Source of the DNA: an uncultured Pseudomonadota bacterium
GTDB taxonomy: Bacteria > Myxococcota_A > UBA796 > SXON01
Length of the DNA stretch: 64,000 nucleotides
Direction: 5' to 3'
Assembly: GCA_903900265.1 (NCBI GenBank)
Contig: CAIUMM010000052.1
Coordinates: forward strand, 1-64,000
Positions 1 to 8,935 of this stretch are shown in pieces. How positions within the stretch are numbered: the stretch's first letter is position 1; each line of letters begins with the position of its first letter. The notes below the pieces were generated by a model. It did not search any database and had not been told where the DNA came from. It saw only the letters and a list, made by a program, of their open reading frames with translations. The translations under genes and the position numbers were made by a program.

Positions 1-207
1 ACGTCCCGCCATCAGGAACACAACAACGAAGGCGAATAATCCGGCGGTGCCGTGCCCCGCACGCCTTGACAAGGGCAGCCAGGACGCCACCTTGTTGAAC
101 ACGTTGTGTTCACGGAGGCTGGCCAGCATGGCTGCGCCGAGTTGCAGTGTGTCGGGGACACGGGTGCTTGAGTCTCTTTTCTTGCGCGTAACGACGTGAA
201 GTGGCAT
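1..207 (-). CDS. N-terminal fragment of an unidentified protein, possibly a transposase
   Basis: A minus-strand frame opens with ATG at 207 and runs off the left edge of the window without a stop, giving 69 residues. The start reads MPLHVVTRKKRDSSTRVPD, followed by a Leu/Ala-rich helix and a hydrophobic stretch (LFAFVVVFLMAG). The basic start followed by helices and a hydrophobic segment resembles the N-terminus of some DDE-type insertion-sequence transposases, but no catalytic residues lie inside the window. The frame stays open for about 120 bases upstream of the ATG without another obvious start, and no clear ribosome binding site precedes it. The coding reading rests on amino-acid composition alone, and the transposase idea is a guess. 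Confidence 0.4.
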   Translation of the reverse strand, partial: MPLHVVTRKKRDSSTRVPDTLQLGAAMLASLREHNVFNKVASWLPLSRRAGHGTAGLFAFVVVFLMAGR

Positions 208-621
208 GTAGACAGAGCCATCAACTCGACGACGACCGGGACGGCGAATCCCGAGCGGCGGGCCAGAATCACCGGGGGTAGATTTTCGGCGATTCCCCGG
301 GTTGATGGCACACTTTAACCCGATTTGAGAGGCCTTTCGCGTGCATTATCGACGTTTGACGTCGCTTAGATCAAAATCCGCATCCCGTGGTCAGCCTGCC
401 CCCAGCCCCCAAGCCCCTCCGCCTGCCCCCAAACCCGCGCCCCTTCAAAATCCAAAAAACAATCATCCAACCACCACATCAAACCACCACTTCAACCCGG
501 ATCCCCCTCACCACTTCACGTAAAATCAGGTTGGGATCACCAACTATATAATCAAGGTTGAACGACAGCTATTTCGTACTCATGTTGGAGTAACGGACCA
601 GCCGTGCCCGAAATCGGTGCT
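208..621. other. Gene-free stretch with strongly skewed base composition
   Basis: I see no convincing gene here. Positions 380-520 are rich in C and A and almost free of G on the plus strand, which creates a proline-rich open frame (341-523) that looks like a composition artefact. The AT-rich patch around 545-575 is lower in GC than the surroundings. The only discrete element is a run of C tracts at 399-443. Confidence 0.5.
399..443 (-). other. Potential G-quadruplex on the minus strand
   Basis: The plus strand carries C tracts of 5 (399-403), 5 (406-410), 4 (414-417), 5 (426-430), 3 (434-436) and 4 (440-443), separated by 2 to 8 bases. The minus strand therefore has six closely spaced G tracts, which meets the usual pattern for an intramolecular G-quadruplex. 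Whether it forms or does anything is unknown. It lies downstream of the broken AbiEii toxin gene. Confidence 0.45.
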
Positions 622-1465
622 TCAACCCTGTAGATTGTCGTCTGCTGCGTCAAGAGCATCCTCGGACTGACGCGCAACGCGCCACTCCAGATGCTCAGGG
701 TTCCACCGCAGACCCGCCGCATCTTCCGAGACAGCTCCACTGCCGAGTCGGACCACCACCGCGAGCGCGTCCGAGAAGGCCTCGGGCAACCGATCCTCGA
801 GTCGCTGTCGCCGGCGCCAGGCGTGCCAGCCGGCTTGTCCGAGGACATCGAAGCCGGACACGGCGCTGCGGAAATCTCGCCCGAAGACCGCGCGGTACGT
901 CGCCACCTCGGCTGCCGCCCGCCCAAGCACCGCCCCCTCCACAACGTGCCCATGCGCAAGGAGGTAGAGATCCGCGAAGTCGCGCCACCGCGTGTTTGCC
1001 GTGCCTCGCTGAAGCACCGTCACCAGTTTCTCGGCGAGGACCATCGCAATCGGGTAGCCGCGGACGACGAGTGGCTCGCTCGACAAGAGCCGCGGGACTC
1101 GAACATCCTCGGGGGGCGGCCACACCGGGTCGCCCACGTTGATGTCCACGTGGAACACGAGCCGGGCTGTCGCCAGGATGGCGTGAAGGGTTACCCGTAC
1201 GCCGGACAGCCTCGGCATCTGCTGACACCCGCAACGCCAGGAGGTCGACATCCCGCGTCGGCCGGCGCGCATCGAATGCAGCCAGGAGCATGCCGCCCTT
1301 GAGCACGAAGCGGTCGCGCAAGACGCTCGCGGCGAGGCGAGCAAGGAAGCCCTCCAGCGCGTAGAGCTGAAGCAGCTCAGCGGTGGTGCGCCCGGTTTGC
1401 TGCCCGAGGCGCCGCAGGGCGAGGTAACGCGCGCCAGCGACATCACTTTTCGTCGGCCGCGTCAA
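622..1465 (-). pseudogene. abiEii: AbiEii-family nucleotidyltransferase toxin, broken by internal deletion/frameshift
   Basis: AbiEii toxins are nucleotidyltransferases of type IV toxin-antitoxin or abortive-infection systems. The 5' part (about 1465 to 1205) encodes the typical N-terminal region with DRFVLKGGMLLAAF and RPTRDVDLL, the nucleotidyltransferase G-G and D-x-D signature. The 3' part (about 1215 to 622) lies in a different frame and encodes the C-terminal half, including VFHVDINVGDPVWP and ILAEKLVT/RWRDFADLYLL-type motifs. The frames meet near 1205-1215, just after RVSADAEAV. Compared with the family as I know it, roughly 35-40 residues are missing at this point, so a small deletion seems to have removed them and shifted the frame. 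The likely start is TTG at 1465, which overlaps the antitoxin stop (TTGA). A sequencing error alone would not explain the missing segment. Confidence 0.75.
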
Positions 1466-2064
1466 AGAAGCACACGCAACGCAGCCCGGAGCGCTGCCTC
1501 GGCTTTCGGAAACAGACGAGCAAGCTCCAGAAGCGCGGCAGGCGTGGCGTCCGGGCGCCGCAGCCACCGCCGTAGCGCCTCGACGGCCAGATCCTCCCCG
1601 TACAGGTGGCGCAAGCGGAACGCATCCACCACACAGCGCTTCGGGTTGTAGACGCCGATGGAACGGCCGTCCCCCAGATCGACGACGTCGCGACCGACCC
1701 CGTAGGTCGATCGATCGAACCTGTGCCACGCGACAAGCGCGCTCACCTTGGGCGCCCGACGGTCGCGGGGCAGCGCAACGTCGATGCGGTCCGGAATCTG
1801 GTCCGTCAGCCCGTGCCGCGCAAGCGCCGTGACGAGGCACAAAGTCGCATCGGGCACCCGCGCCGCCAGCTCGTGGAGGTCGTCGTCGACGAGCGGTGCG
1901 TCAGCGCGACGGTATACACCGCGGCCGATGCGAAGGACAGCGCCAGATGACACCAGTGAGGCGAGGCGCCGATCGGACAGGCCGGCACGACACGCCTCCG
2001 CATACGTGAAGGACGCGGCGAGCGCGGTCGCTGGCATTCGGGCGAGGTCATCGTGCGGGGTCAT
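1462..2064 (-). CDS. abiEi: AbiEi-family antitoxin, transcriptional autorepressor
   Basis: AbiEi antitoxins counteract AbiEii toxins and repress their own operon through an N-terminal winged-helix domain. The 200-residue product shows the expected order: an N-terminal HTH region (SFTYAEACRAGLSDRRLASLVSSG followed by GRGVYRRAD), a middle LCLVTALARHGLTDQIPDRIDVALP segment, and a C-terminal VYNPKRCVVDAFRLRHLYGEDLAVEALRRWL helix block. I prefer the ATG at 2064 (MTPHDDLARMPAT) because it matches the usual family start; ATGs at 2085 and 2106 are also in frame. The toxin gene overlaps its stop codon, so the two are translationally coupled. The antitoxin is intact while its toxin is not, so it may now act only as a repressor or be on the way to loss. 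Confidence 0.85.
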   Translation of the reverse strand: MTPHDDLARMPATALAASFTYAEACRAGLSDRRLASLVSSGAVLRIGRGVYRRADAPLVDDDLHELAARVPDATLCLVTALARHGLTDQIPDRIDVALPRDRRAPKVSALVAWHRFDRSTYGVGRDVVDLGDGRSIGVYNPKRCVVDAFRLRHLYGEDLAVEALRRWLRRPDATPAALLELARLFPKAEAALRAALRVLL

Positions 2065-2081
2065 GGTGACGGCAATCGTAC

Positions 2082-2107
2082 CCATATGGCCATGATGTGG
2101 CAACATC
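2082..2107. promoter_or_regulatory. Inverted repeats upstream of abiEi
   Basis: Two short palindromes sit just upstream of the preferred abiEi start: CCATATGG at 2082-2089, and GATGT/ACATC arms at 2094-2098 and 2103-2107 around a 4-base spacer. AbiEi proteins are known to bind inverted repeats in their own promoters, so these are candidate autoregulation sites. Both are short and could be chance matches. Confidence 0.3.
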
Positions 2108-2342
2108 TGCCGTCACCCTCCCAGCGTCAGGTCCTCCCGAACTTCCTCGCGAGCTCACCAACCAACGCCGAATTTTCGCGGAAAAAGTGAAGAAGTCTTC
2201 GCGTTAGGCTCACCATTACTTTTCAGCGTTCAACACGGGTCTGGGGTGGCGCCCCCCAACGGGATTCGAGCGCTGCCCAGCGCGCTCCCCGCGGGTGGCG
2301 GTGCCGATCCTGCAGCCGCATCGCGGGCGTTAGAACGCTTCC

Positions 2343-3329
2343 GTGACCCCGCCCGACATTGAGCTCCTTCGAGAACACTGCTCCGGCCGCTTGGAGTCGC
2401 GGGTTCTCGCCGCCGAGGAAGCCGAGCAGGTCGTGGTAGGAGGCGCGGAGCGCTTGCTGATCACCACCTCCGACGCGGGCCAGGGAGTGGCGTTCAGCTG
2501 GTCTACGACCACCTGGCTCGTGGATGTCTCCTCCTGCAAGGCGCTCGGGATGGTCGCGGAGGGCGGGGAGGGCTCGCTTCGCACATCGGTGACGCTCACG
2601 GCATGCCCCGGTGACGTGGATCAGCGCTTCCTCCTCGATCGCGCCGGCTATGCGCCTTCGGACCCGACGAGGCCCTCCCTGGACTCGATGCTGCCGGAGC
2701 GTGGTGGACCGACACGCGAAGAGGCGGTTGGCGGACTCGTCGTGCGCGCGCAGGGCACCGCGCCGCCCGATTGGCACGACGGCACGCCTCCCGCCAGCTT
2801 CCCGGCGAGCTGGGTCGCGACGACCGACGGCGCCTGCCCGTCGTACTCGGTGCACCACGCCGACCGGTTGCGCCATGCCGTGGCCGCGGTTCCTGGAGGG
2901 CGCCTTCACACCTACTGGGACTTCAGGCTCACCGGCCGCAGCGACCCGTCCGAGACCCACAGCATCCTCGAAGACACCCATGGGCACCGCTGGTCGGTCG
3001 TCTCCACCCGAGAGCCGGGTGCACACCCAATCGGTGACTCCGCCGGCGGCCAGAAGCCGGTTGCACCGCCACGCTCGCTTCGTCGTTGGGAGTGGTCCCA
3101 GGAGCCCGCGGTCATGGACCCGGGGATTCCGCGGGTCGTAGCCTGCACGCCGAGCGGGTTCGCCTGTGCGACGTTCGACCTTCGTCTCGACCGCGACTGG
3201 CCTGACCACGTCCGCTGGTCGCCCGACGGGCTCCTCGTCTTCGTCTCGGAGGACGACTCTACGCCAATCCTCGTAAGGACGGACCTGCTCTTGTCGCTGC
3301 TCGCCGTGGTTGCGCCCCATCGTCCATGA
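2343..3329 (+). CDS. Hypothetical protein of unknown function
   Basis: The 328-residue product is not recognised. The start is GTG at 2343; a stop codon (TAG) lies four codons upstream in the same frame, so the protein cannot extend further. No signal peptide or membrane segment is evident. The sequence has an even, globular composition with several Trp residues and a C-terminal stretch (DHVRWSPDGLLVFVSEDD) reminiscent of one blade of a beta-propeller or TolB-like repeat, but only one copy is clear. A minus-strand frame covers the same DNA and is Arg/Gly-rich, as expected for a shadow. The gene stands alone between the AbiE locus and the 3' end of the sulfate operon. Confidence 0.55.
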   Translation: MTPPDIELLREHCSGRLESRVLAAEEAEQVVVGGAERLLITTSDAGQGVAFSWSTTTWLVDVSSCKALGMVAEGGEGSLRTSVTLTACPGDVDQRFLLDRAGYAPSDPTRPSLDSMLPERGGPTREEAVGGLVVRAQGTAPPDWHDGTPPASFPASWVATTDGACPSYSVHHADRLRHAVAAVPGGRLHTYWDFRLTGRSDPSETHSILEDTHGHRWSVVSTREPGAHPIGDSAGGQKPVAPPRSLRRWEWSQEPAVMDPGIPRVVACTPSGFACATFDLRLDRDWPDHVRWSPDGLLVFVSEDDSTPILVRTDLLLSLLAVVAPHRP

Positions 3330-3463
3330 CCGGCGCGGACGATCAGAGATCTACATCGCCTAACTCGCGAACCCTCTCCCCGAGCACCCCCGCGTTGTCG
3401 CGGCACCCCTTCTGTCGAATGGAGCCTCGCCGATCCCCTCGGCCCCAAGCCCGGCGAAACCCC

Positions 3464-4969
3464 CTAATTTCCCCGGTACCGACTCCAGTCTATGCCCAGC
3501 CGCCGCATCCGAGAGCGCAGCGTGTGCGGGTTCACGCCCAACATCTTGGCGGCACCAAAAGGACCTTCGATCCTCCCGAGCGCCTTCTTCAGCGCCGCTT
3601 CGATGTCGGCCTTGTCCTCGGCGTCCGCCTCTTCCGGCACGCGGGAGCGCGGCGACAAGACCGGCGCGACGCCCAGCGCCGGGCCCACCAGCAGCGTCTG
3701 TCCGTTGCCGAGGATCGCGGCGCGTTCGATGACCGCAGCGAGCTCGCGCACGTTGCCCGGCCACGCATAGGCCTGCAACGTCGCGATGTCCGCTGCGTCG
3801 AGGGAGAGCGCGCGACCGAAAAGACGCTCGCCCGCACGTTCGGCGAAGTACCGCGCGAGCGCCGGGATGTCCTGACGGCGGTCCCGAAGCGCGGGGAGGA
3901 GGATCGGAAACACGCTGATTCGATACCAAAGATCCTGCCGGAACCGACCATCGCGCACCATGCTCGCCATGTCGCGGTGCGTCGCGGCGATGATGCGCAC
4001 GTCGGCGCGGCGCGACTCTTGACCGCCGACCCGCTCGAAGGAGCCGTCCTGAAGCACGCGCAGCAAGCGCACCTGCGCCGCGGCGGGCAGCTCGGCGACC
4101 TCGTCCAGAAATAGCGTCCCCCCATCCGAACGCTCAAACCACCCCAATCGCTGCGCGATGGCGCCGGTAAAGCTGCCTTTCTCGTGTCCGAACAGCTCCG
4201 AGTCGATGAGCTCGCTGGGGATCGCGCCGCAGTTGATGCGCAGGAAAGGACCGGCGTGGCGATGGGACTGCGCGTGCAGCGCGCGCGCCACCACCTCCTT
4301 GCCGGAGCCCGTCTCCCCGAGGATCAGCACCGGCGCGTCGGTGGGAGCGACCTGCGCGACGCGCCCCATGACCTCGCGCAGTCCACGTTCTGCGCCGACG
4401 ATCGCGTCGCTGACGTCCTGGCGCGCCAGCCGGGACAACAGCGCGTTGCGATCCTGCTCAGCGGCCTCGCGGAGGCGGGCAAGCTCGTGCAGGCGCAGGT
4501 CGTTGGTCAACGCGACGGCGAAGGGCTCCCGCAGCGCGTCGAACACCTCACGCGCGCGCTCGGCCTCCCCGACCGCCGGACCCGCCAGCAGCAAACCCAC
4601 AAGCTCGCCGCCCGCGCGGAGCGGGCCCCCCACGACCGCGCCGGTGATGCCCTCCGGCACGCACAGCCGGGAGATGCTCGTCGCCTCGCGCTCGTGCCAG
4701 AGCTCGGCGGCGCCCTTGCCGGCCCAGCTGAGCAAGGAATCGCGGCGCGGCGAGGGCAGGATCGTCCGAGCCTCTAGCCCTTCGCACGCGCCCACTTCGG
4801 CCACCGTCTCCAGCCGGGCCCGCTCGGCGTCCCAGCGCCGCACGATCAACCACTTCAGCGCGAGCGTCGAGCGCACCAGCGCCGTGAGGCCCGCGACCGA
4901 GTCGCCGATGTGTTCGTGACGGGCGACCTCCCTCCAGAGGTCCCCTACCAGCTGCGAAGCTTCTTTCAT
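3464..4969 (-). CDS. Sigma-54-dependent transcriptional activator with GAF-like sensor domain
   Basis: This 501-residue bacterial enhancer-binding protein activates sigma-54 RNA polymerase by ATP hydrolysis. An N-terminal GAF-like region (about 20-165) is followed by a linker and a complete AAA+ domain: Walker A GETGSGKE at 218-225, the sigma-54-contacting GSFTGA loop at 265-270 (a common variant of GAFTGA), Walker B GGTLFLDE at 283-290, and WPGNVREL at 403-410. A Fis-type helix-turn-helix closes the protein (about 455-492, with [22 protein letters not shown]). No receiver domain is present, so it probably senses a small ligand rather than a phosphorelay. Its ATG overlaps the cysA stop by four bases (ATGA), making it the last gene of the sulfate operon. 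A sigma-54-like promoter with inverted half-sites precedes that operon, so it may activate its own operon; this link is inferred. Confidence 0.9.
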   Translation of the reverse strand: MKEASQLVGDLWREVARHEHIGDSVAGLTALVRSTLALKWLIVRRWDAERARLETVAEVGACEGLEARTILPSPRRDSLLSWAGKGAAELWHEREATSISRLCVPEGITGAVVGGPLRAGGELVGLLLAGPAVGEAERAREVFDALREPFAVALTNDLRLHELARLREAAEQDRNALLSRLARQDVSDAIVGAERGLREVMGRVAQVAPTDAPVLILGETGSGKEVVARALHAQSHRHAGPFLRINCGAIPSELIDSELFGHEKGSFTGAIAQRLGWFERSDGGTLFLDEVAELPAAAQVRLLRVLQDGSFERVGGQESRRADVRIIAATHRDMASMVRDGRFRQDLWYRISVFPILLPALRDRRQDIPALARYFAERAGERLFGRALSLDAADIATLQAYAWPGNVRELAAVIERAAILGNGQTLLVGPALGVAPVLSPRSRVPEEADAEDKADIEAALKKALGRIEGPFGAAKMLGVNPHTLRSRMRRLGIDWSRYRGN

Positions 4970-6030
4970 GCCGCACCTCCAAGGCGACGGGCGTCACCGT
5001 CTGCCACAGGCCAAGCGCGCGCGTGGGCGATCTCTATCGCAATTCTGCACCCCACCTCGATGCCGGTGAGCAGCGAGGAGCGACGGGGAAACTGGGCGAA
5101 GATCGGCGCCTGAACGTCGTCGAGCCACGCCTCCACGCGGACCCGGTCGCCGATGGTCGTCACCCGCTTCACGGTGCCAGGTCCGGCGTCCTCGCGCCAG
5201 AACTTCAAGTCATACGAACGCACAACCACGTGGGCATCCGCGCCGTCCGGCAAGCCGCTCACCGTGGCCGAGACGCGGCCGATGTGCACTTGGTCGCCCG
5301 AGACCCGCCCCGGCAGCACGTTGACGTCGCCCACAAAACGCGCGACGAACTCGGTGGCCGGATCATCGAGGATCTGCACCGGGCTGCCTTCCTGCTCCAG
5401 TCGGCCCGCCGAGATGATCAGCACGCGGTCTGCGATCGCGAACGCCTCTTCTTGATCGTGGGTCACGAAGATCGACGTGGTGTGCACCTCGTCGTGGAGC
5501 TTGCGCAGCCAGCGACGCAGCTCCTCGCGCACCTTGGCGTCGACCGCGCCGAAGGGCTCATCGAGCAGCAGCAGCTTGGGCCGCGGAGCGAGCGCGCGAG
5601 CCAGCGCCACGCGCTGTCGCTGGCCTCCCGAGAGCTGCGCCGGAGCGCGATCTCCGAGGCCGCGCAGGCCCATGACCTCGAGCAAGGTGTCCACCCGCTC
5701 TCTCTGCTCCGCGCGCGGCACGTCGCGCACCGACAGGCCAAACGCGATGTTCTCCGCCACCGACATATGGCGGAACAACGCGTAATGTTGAAACACGAAG
5801 CCGACCTGACGCTCGCGGGCGTGCAGGTGATCGACGCGCTCTCCGTCCAGCCACACCTGACCGGAGTCTGCCGCCTCCAAGCCGGCGATCATCCGCAGGA
5901 CCGTGCTTTTTCCGCCGCCGGAGGGCCCGAGCAGCGCGACGAGCTCCCCCGGACGAATCTCAAAGCTGACGTCGTCGACGACGCGCGTGCGCCCGAAGGA
6001 CTTGACCAGGTTCTCAACGCGGATTCCCAT
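4966..6030 (-). CDS. cysA: Sulfate/thiosulfate ABC transporter, ATP-binding protein CysA
   Basis: CysA is the cytoplasmic ATPase that powers sulfate and thiosulfate import through CysU/CysW. The 354-residue product has Walker A GPSGGGKS (about 35-42), Q-loop FVFQHYALF, signature LSGGQRQR, Walker [13 protein letters not shown] and the switch His in [16 protein letters not shown]-terminal domain of about 110 residues follows, as in CysA of other bacteria. The start codon overlaps the cysW stop by one base (TGATG), and the stop overlaps the start of the sigma-54 activator gene. Substrate assignment rests on the whole operon (periplasmic binding protein, CysU, CysW). Confidence 0.95.
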   Translation of the reverse strand: MGIRVENLVKSFGRTRVVDDVSFEIRPGELVALLGPSGGGKSTVLRMIAGLEAADSGQVWLDGERVDHLHARERQVGFVFQHYALFRHMSVAENIAFGLSVRDVPRAEQRERVDTLLEVMGLRGLGDRAPAQLSGGQRQRVALARALAPRPKLLLLDEPFGAVDAKVREELRRWLRKLHDEVHTTSIFVTHDQEEAFAIADRVLIISAGRLEQEGSPVQILDDPATEFVARFVGDVNVLPGRVSGDQVHIGRVSATVSGLPDGADAHVVVRSYDLKFWREDAGPGTVKRVTTIGDRVRVEAWLDDVQAPIFAQFPRRSSLLTGIEVGCRIAIEIAHARAWPVADGDARRLGGAA

Positions 6031-6863
6031 CAGACTCCCCCTTTTTGCGTCGTGATCGCGCTGCGGTCGCGCTGAAGCACCCAGAGCAGCGCGATCGCCG
6101 CGGCTGCGAGCAGCAGCGCCATGCCGTAGGCCGCCGCCTCATGCCGCTCCTCAATCGCGGCGTGGATGAACGTCGTCGCCGTCTCGGTGCGGCTGGCGAT
6201 CGACCCGCCGACGACCAGCACCGCGCCGAACTCGCCCAGCGCCCGCGCCGTCGTCAGCGTCGTGCCGATCACGAGGCCATTCCGGATGTTCGGGAAGGTC
6301 ACGCGCCAGAACGTCTGCCACGCGCTCGCGCCCAGCGTGGCGGCGGCTTGCTCTTCGGTGTCGCCGATCTCCTCCAACACCAGCGCGACCTCGCGGAGCG
6401 TGAACGGGAGCGTGACGAACAGCGTCGCGAGGAGGACCGAAGGCCACGCGAAGACAACGGTGATTCCCAGCGCGTCGAGGATCGGATGGAGCAGCCCGCT
6501 GCGCCCGAACACCAGCAAGAAGCCCAAGCCGGTGATGACCGGCGACAACGCCAGCGGAACATCGACCGCAGCGTCAAGCAGGCTCCGCCCGAAGAACCGC
6601 TGGCGAACGATCACCAGCGCTCCCGCAACCCCGAACACGCCGTTTCCGACAATCGAGACGATCGCGGCGGTCAGCGAAAGCGCGAGCGCGTCGAACGCCT
6701 GCTGCGTGGTGAGTTGGGTGAGGACGTCCTGAGCCGATCCTGCCACGGTCACGACCAAGGCCCCCAGCGGCAGCAGCAGCAACACGGTGAGCCAGACAGC
6801 GACGCCGCCGAACACGACCGCCGCTGCACCCCGAGGGCGGCGACGCACGCTACGCACGGCCAC
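6030..6863 (-). CDS. cysW: Sulfate/thiosulfate ABC transporter, permease CysW
   Basis: CysW is one of the two inner-membrane permease subunits of the sulfate importer. The 277-residue product has about six hydrophobic segments and the EAA-type cytoplasmic loop that contacts the ATPase ([20 protein letters not shown]). The stretch [22 protein letters not shown] is typical of CysW. The start is GTG at 6863, overlapping the end of cysU by 14 bases. Confidence 0.93.
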   Translation of the reverse strand: MAVRSVRRRPRGAAAVVFGGVAVWLTVLLLLPLGALVVTVAGSAQDVLTQLTTQQAFDALALSLTAAIVSIVGNGVFGVAGALVIVRQRFFGRSLLDAAVDVPLALSPVITGLGFLLVFGRSGLLHPILDALGITVVFAWPSVLLATLFVTLPFTLREVALVLEEIGDTEEQAAATLGASAWQTFWRVTFPNIRNGLVIGTTLTTARALGEFGAVLVVGGSIASRTETATTFIHAAIEERHEAAAYGMALLLAAAAIALLWVLQRDRSAITTQKGGV

Positions 6864-7677
6864 CTCGACGCGCGAGCGCAGCGGCCAGCGGCTGCATCCC
6901 CAGCGCGAGCGCGAGCAGCACGAGGCTCACCGACGCCGCGCCGCCCGGATTGCCGGCCTCGACTTCGCCGAGGATGTACACCGGCGCGACCAGCGTACGG
7001 TGCGGGATGTTGCCTGAGACCGCAGCGAGGCTGCCAAATTCAGCGACCGATCGGGCAAAGGTCTGCACCGCTCCGGCGGCGACCGCCGGCAGGATCGGCG
7101 GCAACAACACCCGCGTCAGCGTGAGAAACTGCCCCGCGCCCAAGGTGAACGCCGCCTCTTCTTCCGCCGGGTCCAGCTCTTCAAGCACCGGCTCCACCGC
7201 CCGCACCACGAACGGCAACGTGACGAACAGCAGCGCTAAAAGGATGCCGGGACGCGCAAAAGCGATGGGCATTCCCCCGCTCACGAGCAGCTTGCCCAGC
7301 GGGGATTGGGGCCCAAACAGCGCGATGATCAGCACCCCCGCCACGAGGGTCGGGATCGCGAGCGGCAAGTCGACGAGCGCGGCGATCAGCCGCCGTCCCG
7401 GCACGTCCCACCGCACCAACGTCCACGCGATCGCCGTACCGACCACCGCGTTGACCGCCGCGGCGATGCCGGCGGTCCAGAGCGAAAGCCAGATCGCGTC
7501 TACCGCGGCCGGGTCCGAGACCGCGCTCCAAAAGGCCGCAGGGCCGTCGGAGAGGCCGCGCACGATCAGCACGACGACCGGGAGCGCGACGATCAACGAC
7601 AGCCATCCCACGACCCCACCGCGCAAGGCGAGGGCGGGGAGCGCGTACCGCAGGCGAGCGGACGTCGCGGCGTTCAT
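6850..7677 (-). CDS. cysU: Sulfate/thiosulfate ABC transporter, permease CysU (CysT)
   Basis: This is the second permease subunit and forms the membrane channel with CysW. The 275-residue product has six predicted membrane segments, an EAA loop (EEEAAFTLGAGQFLTLTRVLLPPI) and the family segment FARSVAEFGSLAAVSGN. I place the start at ATG 7677 (MNAATSARLRYALP) because this ATG overlaps the stop codon of the binding-protein gene (ATGA); a longer frame to 7746 would add residues unlike any permease N-terminus. Confidence 0.93.
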   Translation of the reverse strand: MNAATSARLRYALPALALRGGVVGWLSLIVALPVVVLIVRGLSDGPAAFWSAVSDPAAVDAIWLSLWTAGIAAAVNAVVGTAIAWTLVRWDVPGRRLIAALVDLPLAIPTLVAGVLIIALFGPQSPLGKLLVSGGMPIAFARPGILLALLFVTLPFVVRAVEPVLEELDPAEEEAAFTLGAGQFLTLTRVLLPPILPAVAAGAVQTFARSVAEFGSLAAVSGNIPHRTLVAPVYILGEVEAGNPGGAASVSLVLLALALGMQPLAAALARRGGRA

Positions 7678-8762
7678 GGCGCCGCAGACGCGGCCTGATC
7701 GTACACTCCGCCCTTGCCAAACACCTTGGGCTTCACGACCGACCAACCTCCGAGATCCCCGATCGAGTACAGATCCGTCGGGGCGGGAAGCCCAGCGGGC
7801 GTCGCCGCAGCCTCCACCGGGCGAAGTCCGAACGCTGCGAAGGTCTTTTGCGCTTCCAGCGTCATCACAAACGCCACAAAATCAGCGGCGATGTCCTCGT
7901 TGCCGTGCTTCTTCGCGTAGACGTCGACCACCGCGATGGGGTTCTCGATGCGGATGGTCGAAGGCGGCACCACGTAGTCGAGATCGGGACCACCGCTCTT
8001 CTGCGCCGCCTGCTTGGCGACCAGCGCCTCGTTCTCGTAGGTGATCGCCGCGTCGCCGACGCCCTTTTCGAAGTTCACGATGGACTCGCGCGCGCCCTTG
8101 TCCATCACGGTCACCCGCGCGAGGATCCCCTTGAGGAGCGCGACCGATCCGGGCTCCCGCGCGGCCGCATCGGCCCCGACGACCCCGGCGTGTCCGCGCA
8201 GGCCGGCGCCATAGATCGCGAGCACGTTCCACATCGCCCCGCCGCTGGTGCGAACGTTGGGCGTGAGCACCTCAACATCCGGCTTCGCGAGGTCTGGCCA
8301 ATCGGTGATGTGCTTGGGGTTTCCGGGCCGAACCGCGATCACCGCGATCGACTCGGTGACCATCCCGCCGTGCGGACCGGTGCGCCAGGGATGCGTGATC
8401 AGCCCTGCGTCCTCCAAAACTTGAATGTCCGGATCCAACGAGAGCGCCACGACATCCGCCTCCAACCCCTCTTTTACGGCCCGGGCTTGCGCGCCGGAGC
8501 CTTGGTAGGAGTCTTGAAAGGTGACGTCCTCCCCGGTTTTTTCCTTCCAATGCTTGGCGAAGGCCGGCAGGATGCCTTTACCGTACGCCTCCGACGGCGT
8601 GGTGTACGCCGCGAGGGTGAGCGTACGCGCCTTGGGCGCCGCCTTGGGCGCAGACGCGGCCTGCGGGGCGGAAGGCGACGTCGCCGGCTCCGAAGGGGCG
8701 GAGCAGGCCGAGAGGGCAAGGAGGAAGAGGGACGCGACGGACATGGTTTTCTGAGCTCCCAT
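7674..8762 (-). CDS. sbp: Sulfate-binding lipoprotein of the ABC importer
   Basis: This periplasmic substrate-binding protein delivers sulfate or thiosulfate to CysU/CysW. It begins with a lipoprotein signal (hydrophobic LFLLALSAC, with Cys at residue 20), so it is probably membrane-anchored. The mature part carries family motifs: SYQGSGAQARAV (anion-binding loop), ADVVALSLDPDI, NPKHITDWPDLAKPDV, PNVRTSGGAMWNVLA and GDAAITYENEAL. ATG 8762 gives the usual positively charged signal n-region (Lys5), but the second ATG at 8744 has the better ribosome binding site (GGGAG, 11 bases upstream). It is the first gene of the sbp-cysU-cysW-cysA-activator operon. Confidence 0.92.
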   Translation of the reverse strand: MGAQKTMSVASLFLLALSACSAPSEPATSPSAPQAASAPKAAPKARTLTLAAYTTPSEAYGKGILPAFAKHWKEKTGEDVTFQDSYQGSGAQARAVKEGLEADVVALSLDPDIQVLEDAGLITHPWRTGPHGGMVTESIAVIAVRPGNPKHITDWPDLAKPDVEVLTPNVRTSGGAMWNVLAIYGAGLRGHAGVVGADAAAREPGSVALLKGILARVTVMDKGARESIVNFEKGVGDAAITYENEALVAKQAAQKSGGPDLDYVVPPSTIRIENPIAVVDVYAKKHGNEDIAADFVAFVMTLEAQKTFAAFGLRPVEAAATPAGLPAPTDLYSIGDLGGWSVVKPKVFGKGGVYDQAASAAP

Positions 8763-8770
8763 GACGCCAA

Positions 8771-8786
8771 AGCAAGGGCTATGCCA
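8771..8786 (-). promoter_or_regulatory. Sigma-54-like (-24/-12) promoter of the sulfate operon
   Basis: On the minus strand, TGGCATAGCCCTTGCT matches the sigma-54 consensus TGGCAC-N5-TTGCW at all but one core position and has the required GG-N10-GC spacing. It lies 9 bases upstream of the first sbp ATG. The transcript would start near 8760, which favours either a leaderless message or use of the ATG at 8744. The last gene of the operon encodes a sigma-54 activator, which strengthens the case. Confidence 0.6.
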
Positions 8787-8847
8787 TCACCCCAGAGGCG
8801 CGATGATGCCGGTAGAACCGCGCTGCGCGGAGCCAGCGTCGCCCGTA

Positions 8848-8891
8848 TCACGGAAAATCCGTGACGGGTTCACGGGTGCCACGGTCACGGA
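8848..8891. promoter_or_regulatory. Clustered inverted half-sites, candidate enhancer for the sigma-54 activator
   Basis: A perfect 7-bp inverted repeat, TCACGGA / TCCGTGA with a 3-base spacer, occupies 8848-8864. Related half-sites TCACGGG (8870-8876) and TCACGGA (8885-8891) follow, with further CACGG or CCGTG cores between them. The cluster lies about 60-105 bases upstream of the -24 element, the usual place for an upstream activating sequence. Assignment to the activator at 3464-4969 is an inference. Confidence 0.5.
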
Positions 8892-8935
8892 TCTACACGC
8901 ACGCGGTAGCTCTGAAAGGCGACGCCGCCCCTCTC

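Noticed and set aside
341-523. Proline-rich plus-strand frame of 60 codons
   Set aside because: Explained by a C/A-rich, G-poor DNA stretch; no ribosome binding site or motif.
2223-3320. Minus-strand frame of 365 codons opposite the hypothetical gene at 2343
   Set aside because: Arg/Gly/Val-biased shadow composition; the plus-strand reading has balanced composition and a stop just upstream of its start.
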